Origin: Lachnotalea sp041821265
GTDB taxonomy: Bacteria; Bacillota; Clostridia; Lachnospirales; Lachnospiraceae
Assembly (NCBI GenBank): GCA_041821265.1
Contig: JBGUEQ010000004.1
Coordinates: 67,295-131,294 of the forward strand
Direction of reading: 5' to 3'
DNA: 64,000 nucleotides
The notes under the pieces were generated by a model. It was not told the DNA's origin and ran no database searches. It saw only the letters and a program-made list of their open reading frames with translations. A program made the position numbers and the translations under genes. The first letter of the stretch is position 1. Each line of letters begins with the position of its first letter. Positions 53,693 to 60,291 of this stretch are shown one piece after another.

Positions 53693-54021
53693 TTTGTACC
53701 CCCTTCCTGGACGACTTTAACCTCTGCCGCTTCTATTTCTTCTATTTGTTCCTGTCCTACTGCTGTATTGGCTATGTATTCTCCAACTCCCCTTTTAATT
53801 TCATCTATTCCCAGCTGCTCTAATACTCCCTTGTCTTTGAATTTTTCTAAAGCTTTGTCCAATGCTTGCCCACTTAAAGCAATTCCATTAATTAACCCTT
53901 CTTCGTATCCATTGTCATAACTTCTACTTGTAACCCTGGTTAAATATCTATCTAATTCCTTTGTATTCATTCTTTTAATCTGTCTTGCTGTGTCTCTGTC
54001 TAATCCTAAAGATTTTCCCAT
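53689..54021 (-). CDS. Early phage protein of unknown function
   Basis: 110 residues from ATG 54021 (MGKSLGLDRD). Helical (MNTKELDRYLTRVTSRSYDN, GYEEGLINGIALSGQALDKA). I recognise no family. The start overlaps the rep 3' end by 16 bases and the end overlaps the next gene by 4, showing tight coupling to rep. Confidence 0.6.
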   Translation of the reverse strand: MGKSLGLDRDTARQIKRMNTKELDRYLTRVTSRSYDNGYEEGLINGIALSGQALDKALEKFKDKGVLEQLGIDEIKRGVGEYIANTAVGQEQIEEIEAAEVKVVQEGGTK

Positions 54022-54800
54022 ATTGTTTCTGTTTCCTTCCATGTTTGATTTATTTTTATAAATGTGTAAGTAAAATATGTAAATCCAGTCTTTTCGTGGA
54101 TTCCTTCGCTTACGCTATCTTTATCCAGGTAATAGCCATTTTCTAATTTCTTAGGAAGCTTCGCTATTCTGTTGTACCAGCCTTTATCTTTGATTGGCTC
54201 TTTTCGGATAACTTTAGGCTTACGTAGGTTCTTACTGCTGTTCCAACGTTTTCCCTGTAGTGCTTCTGGGTCTTTCAACATTCCGTCACTTTGCTTTATC
54301 AGATATGACGCAAGCTTACTATATTGTCCTGTGTTGTCTAGCGGGTTATAGTGAGTTCTTCCCCTACCCTTCCAGGCTTTGGCTATCGCCCTGGTACTTA
54401 CTTCTTCTGGTGTATTTATAACTAAATGATGATGTAACGCTCCCTTCTTCCCGATTTCCATAACATGTATGTATTTGAACACTAGACCCAAACTCTTATA
54501 TAGCGTTCTCATTTCTTTCAAGAAGTCGTTTGCATCTTCTCTCATTGCTTTTTTATCTGCTGGTCGATTCTCTAAGGTGTAGTCAAGTACTAAATGTGTG
54601 TCCCCTTCTTGGAAGTTCGCATTAATTATTCTTCTTAACTTTTTTTCTGCTGCTCTTTTATTAACTTTCTTCTGTTCTTCTTTTGTTAAGTTTTTCTTTT
54701 TCCCTTTCTTGTATCCTCTTTTATTAAATCTACTGCTAAAGTACTTTAATATTTCTACAGTATTTCCAGCTTCCACTATTTCGATTATGTACGGCAAAGT
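54006..54800 (-). CDS. HUH-type replication initiator (ORF2/G2P-like Rep)
   Basis: 264 residues from TTG 54800, chosen because GGGGG lies 6 bases upstream. Motif 1-like THLVLDYT (~67-74), HUH motif GALHHHLVIN (His ~122-124) and a candidate nucleophile Tyr in KLASYLIKQS (~165) give the order expected of rolling-circle Rep proteins of the G2P/ORF2 group. It would nick and join DNA at an origin not yet identified. It is preceded by an elaborate leader and followed by early genes, with ParA/B further on. Confidence 0.7.
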   Translation of the reverse strand, partial: TLPYIIEIVEAGNTVEILKYFSSRFNKRGYKKGKKKNLTKEEQKKVNKRAAEKKLRRIINANFQEGDTHLVLDYTLENRPADKKAMREDANDFLKEMRTLYKSLGLVFKYIHVMEIGKKGALHHHLVINTPEEVSTRAIAKAWKGRGRTHYNPLDNTGQYSKLASYLIKQSDGMLKDPEALQGKRWNSSKNLRKPKVIRKEPIKDKGWYNRIAKLPKKLENGYYLDKDSVSEGIHEKTGFTYFTYTFIKINQTWKETETIWENL

Positions 54801-54844
54801 AAACCCCCTAAGTATTTCTATAGTTAATACTTTTATCAAGCCAT

Positions 54845-54883
54845 AAAAAGGGCTAAACCCCTTGATATTAGTTGACTTTAGCC
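54845..54883 (-). terminator. Attenuator hairpin in the rep leader
   Basis: Minus strand GGCTAAA (54883-54877) pairs with TTTAGCC (54857-54851), followed by CTTTTTAT, 45 bases before the rep start. The same GGCTAA occurs upstream in the leader (54963-54958), so two structures can compete for TTTAGCC. Confidence 0.72.
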
Positions 54884-54900
54884 GTTTACTTTGCTATAAT
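54872..54900 (+). promoter_or_regulatory. Promoter of a countertranscript RNA
   Basis: TTGACT (54872-54877), 17-base spacer, perfect TATAAT (54895-54900), on the plus strand opposite the rep leader. No ORF follows before the terminator at 54936-54971. Confidence 0.78.
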
Positions 54901-54906
54901 ATTCTT

Positions 54907-54971
54907 GTGAGAAATATTAGAGTAAACGACAAACAGCTAGGTTATTTTCCCGATAACTTAGCCGTTTTTTT
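54907..54971 (+). ncRNA. Candidate antisense (countertranscribed) RNA controlling rep
   Basis: About 65 nt from the predicted start to a terminator with GCTAGGTTAT (54936-54945) pairing with ATAACTTAGC (54953-54962) and T7. It is fully complementary to the 5' part of the rep leader (between ssb and rep, both leftward). Position and size match ctRNAs of rolling-circle and theta plasmids such as pT181 or pIP501. Confidence 0.68.
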
Positions 54972-55031
54972 GTATTTATATATTGCTTTTGTCGGGTGTA
55001 TGTCTATTCGTATTTTCAATTATTTTCTTGT

Positions 55032-55685
55032 CTATACGGTTTCTTTTGTCTTAAGTGGTTCGTAACTATTCACTGATAATTCAAACGCTGTACGCGGTTC
55101 TTCTTCCCCGCTACCCAGCTTCTTTATGTATTCGCGGCTTTGTAATCGACCTGTAGCTTCTATACATTCTCCAACATTTAGGCGTTCTGTAGCCCTTATA
55201 GCCGTTCCATTCCACATGACAGAAGGTATATAGTCACTTTGTTTGCTTCCGTCCTCTCTGTTCACTGCTAACGTAACATCTGCTATCTTAATTCCGCGTG
55301 GCGTTTCCCTTGTACAAATGCCTTTACATATATGACCGTTAATAATAACCTGGTTCGTCTTTCCTAAGTATTCTTCCCTAACTTCTATGTTGAAGGCTCT
55401 TATAGAAACATCTACCTTACTGTGTTCTTTTACATCTAAGTTCCTGGTTCTAATCTCTCCAGAAACAAGAAGCTTCTGACCTATAATTTCGCCTTCTTCG
55501 TCAATATCTGCTAATACTTCAAATGACTTTGTATCTTCCTGTACTATTACTGGTAATATGTCTACAATCCCGCTATTTCTGGTTACTGCTAAATTAAATT
55601 TATAATAAGCATTACCACTTTTATCTATACTTGCTTGTTGTGGATAATCTAGCACCTCTCCATATACTAAAATATAATTATTCAT
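55032..55685 (-). CDS. Single-strand DNA-binding protein with two OB-fold-like halves
   Basis: 217 residues. The second half (~105-200: NQVIINGHICKGICTRETPR, ADVTLAVNREDGSKQSDYIP, GECIEATGRLQSREY) is a typical SSB OB fold; the first half (~1-100) has a similar beta pattern (YYKFNLAVTRNSGIVDILPV). It fits rolling-circle replication, which exposes single strands. It lies directly upstream of the rep leader. Confidence 0.8.
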   Translation of the reverse strand: MNNYILVYGEVLDYPQQASIDKSGNAYYKFNLAVTRNSGIVDILPVIVQEDTKSFEVLADIDEEGEIIGQKLLVSGEIRTRNLDVKEHSKVDVSIRAFNIEVREEYLGKTNQVIINGHICKGICTRETPRGIKIADVTLAVNREDGSKQSDYIPSVMWNGTAIRATERLNVGECIEATGRLQSREYIKKLGSGEEEPRTAFELSVNSYEPLKTKETV

Positions 55686-55735
55686 TGTATTACTCTCCTT
55701 TTATGTATTGGGGTGACTATTGCCGCCCCTAGTTC

Positions 55736-55909
55736 TTAATTTTTCTGCTTTTCCGCGTCTTCTTTGGCTAAAAACATCTGTGTAGCGATATAGATAGCTT
55801 TTTGTGTTGTTCCGTCCAGGTTACTTAAGAAGCTATTAGCTTCGTCCGCTCTGGCTTTCTTTCTGTTTAGTGCTACTGATGATTTTAATTGCTTAACTGC
55901 CATTTCCAT
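55736..55909 (-). CDS. Small early phage protein
   Basis: 57 residues from ATG 55909 (MEMAVKQLKS), set by AAAGGGG. Helical, with NRKKARADEANSFLSNLDG and IYIATQMFLAKEDAEK. Unknown function. The frame is open further upstream but overlaps the next gene by too much to be real. Confidence 0.5.
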   Translation of the reverse strand: MEMAVKQLKSSVALNRKKARADEANSFLSNLDGTTQKAIYIATQMFLAKEDAEKQKN

Positions 55910-56138
55910 TCCATCGCCCCTTTCTTCTGTTGGCTGCAATGCAGCCCCTGTATAGTCTTTCTTGTCGCGCTTCTTCTTGGGTGACTTCCTGTATTGTTTG
56001 TCCCCTATAAGGGACGCAAGAAGTAACCTGGGATTCTTCATTTGTACAATACTGCTTAGCTGTAGTTTCGTTTCTTGCTGGTATTAATCTTTGCTGTGTT
56101 TTTCCGTTACTTACTACGTTAACAATAAATTTCTTCAC
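55893..56138 (-). CDS. Small early phage protein
   Basis: 81 residues from GTG 56138, set by AAGGGA (VKKFIVNVVSNGK at the N-terminus). It ends Arg/Asn-rich (RRKGRWNGNGS) in a 17-base overlap with the following gene. Unknown function. Confidence 0.5.
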   Translation of the reverse strand: MKKFIVNVVSNGKTQQRLIPARNETTAKQYCTNEESQVTSCVPYRGQTIQEVTQEEARQERLYRGCIAANRRKGRWNGNGS

Positions 56139-56235
56139 TGGTATTCCCTTCTTTCTACTGTACTTGCAATGAATGTTCACTGGTATTCTTTAACACAAAC
56201 TGTTATTTACCGATAATATGTAATAATTAGTACTA

Positions 56236-56451
56236 TTATTTTAAACTCCTAATTTCTTCGAGTTCTTTTTCTATATCCCTACCGCTGTATTCTTCCAGCT
56301 GCTTAGGAATAATGTTATATGTCCATATAGAAGACATTTTAACCGCCGTACCTATAGGCAATCTTCCTGTTTGTAATCCAATTCTTACATATTGTGGCGA
56401 TACTCTTAGTATGGCCGCCGCTTCTACTGGCTTTATTTTGCCTTCTCTCAC
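56236..56451 (-). CDS. Excisionase-like HTH protein
   Basis: 71 residues from GTG (GAGGGA upstream). KIKPVEAAAILRVSPQYVRI and LQTGRLPIGTA match the HTH_17/MerR-like fold of phage excisionases. First gene of the leftward early operon, so it may serve as Xis or an early activator. Confidence 0.65.
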   Translation of the reverse strand: MREGKIKPVEAAAILRVSPQYVRIGLQTGRLPIGTAVKMSSIWTYNIIPKQLEEYSGRDIEKELEEIRSLK

Positions 56452-56629
56452 TTCTTTCCCTCACTTTCTGGTTTGTATTTACGTCCTCTGTATTTTTCCA
56501 GGCTTGGACTGGCTGCATGATGTAGGCTACATTACGCGGGCGACTGCTGCCGCCCTTTTCATTTCTCTAAATTATTGTTATAATTTTCCTGTGGAAGACC
56601 ACAATACTTTAGAGAAAGGGGAGCTATCT
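56452..56629. other. Early/lysogeny switch gap
   Basis: Divergent control region. It contains a TATAAT near 56577 (plus strand) before the small rightward gene; the leftward early promoter should also be here but no full consensus is clear. Confidence 0.45.
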
Positions 56630-56875
56630 TTGAATACAAAATTACTTAAAATATTAGTAGACTTATCTGGTGGAAAAGATGATACTATTGACCTTGACGC
56701 ATTTTCATCTTTATTTCCAATTAACACCTCTACCAAAAAAGAACTTCATAAACTTGAATTATTAGATTATATTTTAGTCAATTATAGTGAGGATGAAATT
56801 GATAAATATAATTCGGGTCGCCGTCCATCCAATACTTTTCTGAAAATTCATCTAATGTTAATTTTCTGTCACTAA
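56630..56875 (+). CDS. Small rightward phage protein
   Basis: 81 residues from TTG 56630, with GGGGAG 6 bases upstream (NTKLLKILVDLSGGKDDTID, LDYILVNYSEDEIDKY). Helical and acidic; no family recognised. It precedes the repressor in the same direction and may belong to the lysogeny control block. Confidence 0.5.
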   Translation: MNTKLLKILVDLSGGKDDTIDLDAFSSLFPINTSTKKELHKLELLDYILVNYSEDEIDKYNSGRRPSNTFLKIHLMLIFCH

Positions 56876-56933
56876 ATGTTGTATCTTTTCTCATTTTCTT
56901 AACTTCTCCTTCCACTTTTTTTTGCTGTAATAC

Positions 56934-57092
56934 TTGTCTACTTTAGATAAGAAAGAGATTACTAATCCTGTAGCCTTTGTTAAGTCTTATGGAACGACTT
57001 CTTTCCCTGTAAATTCTCATAACACTTCTTGTAACGCGCCCAATGCAATATTAGAAGCTAAGGAATCTTCCAGGGTAAAGCCGCTTAAATAA
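56934..57092 (+). pseudogene. Possible coding remnant
   Basis: An open frame of 52 codons with ordinary protein composition (LDKKEITNPVAFVKSYGTTS, ILEAKESSRVKPLK) but no ribosome site before its TTG and a stop two codons upstream. It may be the tail of a lost gene. Confidence 0.25.
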
Positions 57093-57124
57093 TCTTTTCA
57101 GTCACCAAAGACAAGCCTTAGGCT

Positions 57125-57153
57125 GCCGTATATTAATACGGCGGTCATTTTTT
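57125..57153 (+). terminator. Terminator before the repressor
   Basis: GCCGTAT-ATTA-ATACGGC (57125-57142) followed by TTTTTTT on the plus strand. It insulates the repressor from the rightward small genes. Confidence 0.85.
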
Positions 57154-57166
57154 TATTTCATACAAT

Positions 57167-57243
57167 GTTCTGTATGTGTACATAATAATCCACTTACAGA
57201 ACTTTGTCAGCACTATTTTTATCTTTTTGTTTACAAACAGAAC
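57167..57243. promoter_or_regulatory. Repressor operator cluster
   Basis: GTTCTGTA (57167-57174) and TACAGAAC (57195-57202) form an 8-bp inverted repeat, and a third half site AACAGAAC (57236-57243) lies within the repressor promoter spacer. This is the pattern of a CI-type operator with autoregulation. Confidence 0.65.
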
Positions 57244-57258
57244 TTTTTGTAGTATATT
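57230..57258 (+). promoter_or_regulatory. Repressor promoter
   Basis: TTTACA (57230-57235), 17-base spacer, TATATT (57253-57258), about 23 bases before the repressor start. Confidence 0.65.
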
Positions 57259-57280
57259 AGGCGTGAAAGGTGGTGGGGAT

Positions 57281-57643
57281 TTGGATGCTAACGAAAGAAT
57301 TAAATTATTAAGGGAACATTTGGATATTAGTCAAGAAAAATTCGGAGAATACATAGGACTTTCAAAATCTGGTATTTCATCTATAGAAAGTGGTAATAGA
57401 AATGTAACCGAAAAACATATCAAACTTGTACGAACCTGCTTTAATGTCAATGAAGTATGGTTGAGAACTGGCGAAGGGGAAATGTTTAACGAAATGTCCG
57501 AAGACGACGAGTTAGCTTTATATGTTGGAAAACTTGCTGGTAGTGATAATGAATTTAAAAAGAAGGCTATACTTGCTCTTTGCAAATTACCAGACGAAGT
57601 GTGGGAAGTTTTAAAAAGAGCAGCTTTAGACAGTACAAAATAA
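57281..57643 (+). CDS. CI-like XRE-family repressor
   Basis: 120 residues from TTG 57281 (GGTGG upstream). HTH_3 domain (~3-65: RIKLLREHLDISQEKFGEYI, GLSKSGISSIESGNRNV) followed by RTGEGEMFNEMSEDDE and a C-terminal helical oligomerisation part. It lacks a LexA-like cleavage domain, so induction would need another signal. The longer upstream frame passes through its own promoter and is not real. Confidence 0.85.
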   Translation: MDANERIKLLREHLDISQEKFGEYIGLSKSGISSIESGNRNVTEKHIKLVRTCFNVNEVWLRTGEGEMFNEMSEDDELALYVGKLAGSDNEFKKKAILALCKLPDEVWEVLKRAALDSTK

Positions 57644-57665
57644 AAAAGATAGACCATTTAATAGT

Positions 57666-57758
57666 CTACCCTTTTAACCCTAGTATAAAATAATATATTT
57701 TCCTTAATAACCTTTCTTCGTGAATAGTATCTATAAGGTCGTGTAGCTTTTCCTTCAT
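57666..57758 (-). CDS. 30-residue protein next to the repressor
   Basis: ATG 57758 has a very strong site (GGGGGAG, 8 bases upstream). Sequence MKEKLHDLIDTIHEERLLRK then IYYFILGLKG: an amphipathic helix plus a hydrophobic segment. Short proteins of this kind sit beside repressors of many clostridial mobile elements. Too short for most gene finders. Confidence 0.55.
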   Translation of the reverse strand: MKEKLHDLIDTIHEERLLRKIYYFILGLKG

Positions 57759-57886
57759 TTGTACTCCCCCTTTAATGCTATTCATTATACTTAATTTCAA
57801 TTGATTTGTCATTGATTTGGATTTTATTTCCAGAATCTTGGAAATATTCTTTTAGTGAAACTATGTAAGGTATTGATATGATATAC

Positions 57887-58084
57887 TTATTTGTACTCTG
57901 ATTCGTAGATGTCACTTATATGACAGTTTAGACCTTTAGCTATTTTTTCTAAGACCGTTATTTTGGGGTCAGTCTTGCCGTTTTCAATGTTATTAATTGT
58001 CGACTTGCTAACTCCTGTAAGAATTGCTACGGCTTCTAGTTTTAAGCCTTTCGCTTTTCTAATTTCCCATAGATTGATAATCAT
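57887..58084 (-). CDS. Second XRE-family regulator (Cro-like size)
   Basis: 65 residues, a single HTH_3 (KGLKLEAVAILTGVSKSTIN, NIENGKTDPKITVLEKIAKG). Divergent from the SHOCT gene. It may be the anti-repressor or control the integrase block. Confidence 0.8.
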   Translation of the reverse strand: MIINLWEIRKAKGLKLEAVAILTGVSKSTINNIENGKTDPKITVLEKIAKGLNCHISDIYESEYK

Positions 58085-58148
58085 TAGTACTATACTCCTT
58101 TATTAAGTGATAGACTAATGGTACTAAATATTAAGAAAGGTGGTTTAT

Positions 58149-58919
58149 ATGGGTTTATTCAATAATGAAAAATGTATTACTTGCGGCGGTAAATTGAACG
58201 CATTAACAAAAGCAAAATGTGCTAGTGGCTCTATTTGTTCGTCTTGTCTTTCTATTTGTAGTCCTAACTACATGAGTAATATACAAAACAAATCTTTAGA
58301 AGACATCAAGCAACATATGGACTATATGAAAGATAACCAGTCCTTATATTCTAACTTTAAAGCTACAGACACAGTAGGAAAACTCTTATTTGTAGATAAA
58401 ATCAACCGTTTATTTTATGTTTCTGATTCTACGCTTAAACTATATAATAAAATACCTGTTGTCTATTCTTTTGATAACATTTTAGATTATGAAGTTTCTT
58501 TAGATGGTGAAACAATAACAAAAGGTGGTGCAAGCCTTGGACGCGCCGTTGTCGGTGGTGTTCTTTTTGGTGGTGTTGGTGCAATCATTGGTGGAAGTAC
58601 TGGCAAAAGAAAACAAAAAGAAGTAATTAAAAAGATGTATATTAAAATATCGCTAAATCATACATATGATACTTACGCACAACTTAACCTTATAACTACA
58701 GATACTAAAAAAGGCTCTTTGTTGTATAATTTAATGACAGAATCCGCTAATAAAATTATTGCTATATTTGATTCTATTACTGCTTCAAGCTCTTCCGTCC
58801 AATCCACTAATTCAATGGCTGCTGCCGATGCCATATTAAAATATAAAGAACTCTTAGACGTTGGTGCAATAACCGAAGAAGAATTTAAGGCTAAAAAAGC
58901 TGAACTTTTAAACATTTAG
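58149..58919 (+). CDS. DUF4428/SHOCT-domain protein
   Basis: 256 residues from ATG 58149 (AAAGGTGG upstream). N-terminal four-cysteine knuckle (CITCGGKLNALTKAKCASGS, then CSSCLSIC), a middle PH-like beta region, a glycine zipper (GGVLFGGVGAIIGGSTGK) and a C-terminal SHOCT helix pair (ADAILKYKELLDVGAITEEE). Such proteins recur next to integrases but have no known role; SHOCT often mediates oligomerisation. Confidence 0.75.
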   Translation: MGLFNNEKCITCGGKLNALTKAKCASGSICSSCLSICSPNYMSNIQNKSLEDIKQHMDYMKDNQSLYSNFKATDTVGKLLFVDKINRLFYVSDSTLKLYNKIPVVYSFDNILDYEVSLDGETITKGGASLGRAVVGGVLFGGVGAIIGGSTGKRKQKEVIKKMYIKISLNHTYDTYAQLNLITTDTKKGSLLYNLMTESANKIIAIFDSITASSSSVQSTNSMAAADAILKYKELLDVGAITEEEFKAKKAELLNI

Positions 58920-58979
58920 TATTAAAAAACCGCCCCAGGCGGTCACCTGGAACGGTTTGTCTGATACCTTATAAACACT

Positions 58980-59048
58980 GGGCTTATAACATATCGCACA
59001 CACGATAATTATACCATAAGCCCGTATTATATCAAAGGGCTTATTTTT
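58980..59048 (+). promoter_or_regulatory. Mutually exclusive hairpins in the integrase leader
   Basis: GGGCTTAT (58980-58987), ATAAGCCC (59016-59023) and GGGCTTAT (59037-59044) allow the middle segment to pair with either neighbour; the second pairing is followed by T6 and acts as a terminator 30 bases before int. This is the form of an attenuator. Confidence 0.6.
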
Positions 59049-59077
59049 TATACCCTTTTTAGGAAAGGTTGTGTAAT

Positions 59078-60142
59078 ATGAAACTACCTAACGGCTTTGG
59101 CTCTGTCTATAAGCTTTCTGGTAAACGCCGCAATCCCTGGGTTGCTGCTAAGACATTCGGCTGGGACTATGACGAAGAAAAAGATAAATACAAACAAGTT
59201 CAAAAGCCTATTGGCTATTATCCTACCAGACCAGAAGCCTTAACGGCTCTTGTAAATTATAATGAAAACCCATACGATTTAGAAACAGACACGATAACTT
59301 TTGAACAAGTCTACGAAGAATGGAGTGAAGGCTATTTCTCTACTCTAGGTAGCCAATCCAGTATTCGTACTGTAACCGCTGCTTATAATCATTGTAAACC
59401 TTTATATAAAATGAAAATGAAAGATATTAGAGTAAACCACCTTGAACAAACAATTAAAGATGCCGTAGTCGGTAACAGTACTAAATCACGTATGAAAAGT
59501 CTTTTTAATCTAATGTATCGCTATGCTATGAAGCATGAAATAGTAGATAAAAACTACGCCGCGCTTTGTGATTCTGTCAAGCAATCACAACCAAAGATTG
59601 TTAGAATCCCTTTTAGTGATAATGAATTAACTTTACTTTGGAATAATACAGATTTTCCATTCGTGGATATGGTTCTAATTGGTGTCTATTCTGGCTGGCG
59701 TCCCCAGGAACTAGCTATATTAAGAATCGAAGATATAGATTTAGACGAACAACTTTTTAAGGGGGGACTTAAAACAAATGCTGGTAAAAATAGAATCGTT
59801 CCAATACACCCCATAATCTTAGACTTAGTTAAGCTAAATTATGAAAAAGCGGTTGCTATGAATAGCGAATATCTATTTAATGATGAAGACGGTCAGCAAG
59901 GAACTTTTTTAACATATGACAAATACCGCGGACGTTTTAATAAAATTATGAAACGATTCAAGATAATGCATAAGCCGCACGATACCAGACACTCATTTAT
60001 TACAAAGGCTAAAGCTGCTTCTATGGACGAATATATAATAAAATTGATAGTAGGACACGCTATAACAGATATTACCGAAAAGACCTATACGCACCGAACA
60101 ATAGAACAACTTCACACCGAAATAGCTAAAATAAAATCATAG
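59078..60142 (+). CDS. int: Tyrosine-type phage integrase
   Basis: 354 residues from ATG 59078 (AGGAAAGG upstream). N-terminal AP2-like/arm-binding segment (~1-65), SAM-like core-binding domain (~70-165), catalytic domain with Arg in YSGWRPQELA (~205), HDTRHSF (~305) and LIVGHAITD, and the nucleophile Tyr in EKTYTHRT (~339). It sits 160 bases from attR. Confidence 0.95.
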   Translation: MKLPNGFGSVYKLSGKRRNPWVAAKTFGWDYDEEKDKYKQVQKPIGYYPTRPEALTALVNYNENPYDLETDTITFEQVYEEWSEGYFSTLGSQSSIRTVTAAYNHCKPLYKMKMKDIRVNHLEQTIKDAVVGNSTKSRMKSLFNLMYRYAMKHEIVDKNYAALCDSVKQSQPKIVRIPFSDNELTLLWNNTDFPFVDMVLIGVYSGWRPQELAILRIEDIDLDEQLFKGGLKTNAGKNRIVPIHPIILDLVKLNYEKAVAMNSEYLFNDEDGQQGTFLTYDKYRGRFNKIMKRFKIMHKPHDTRHSFITKAKAASMDEYIIKLIVGHAITDITEKTYTHRTIEQLHTEIAKIKS

Positions 60143-60143
60143 A

Positions 60144-60180
60144 AAAAAAGGTATACACTCGTAAAAGTGCATACCTTTTT
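60144..60180. terminator. Terminator after int
   Basis: AAAAAAGGTATACACT and AGTGCATACCTTTTTT pair with one mismatch around CGTAAA; works in both directions. Confidence 0.88.
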
Positions 60181-60225
60181 TGTTAGTTACCTCTGTTTGT
60201 TACCTATTAGTTATTTGTTAGTTAC
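60180..60225. repeat. Integrase arm-type direct repeats near attR
   Basis: TTGTTAGTTAC at 60180-60190 and again at 60215-60225, with a one-base variant on the attL side (25936). Spacing and position fit arm binding by the integrase N-terminus. Confidence 0.5.
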
Positions 60226-60291
60226 TTGTGTATTTTCGCCCTATTTCATACTATTTTACATTTTCGCTAACCCTTGTAACTACTGTATTTC

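Noticed and set aside
56312..56629. Upstream extension of the small rightward gene.
   Set aside because: It overlaps the excisionase-like gene and its promoter region; the ribosome site supports TTG 56630.
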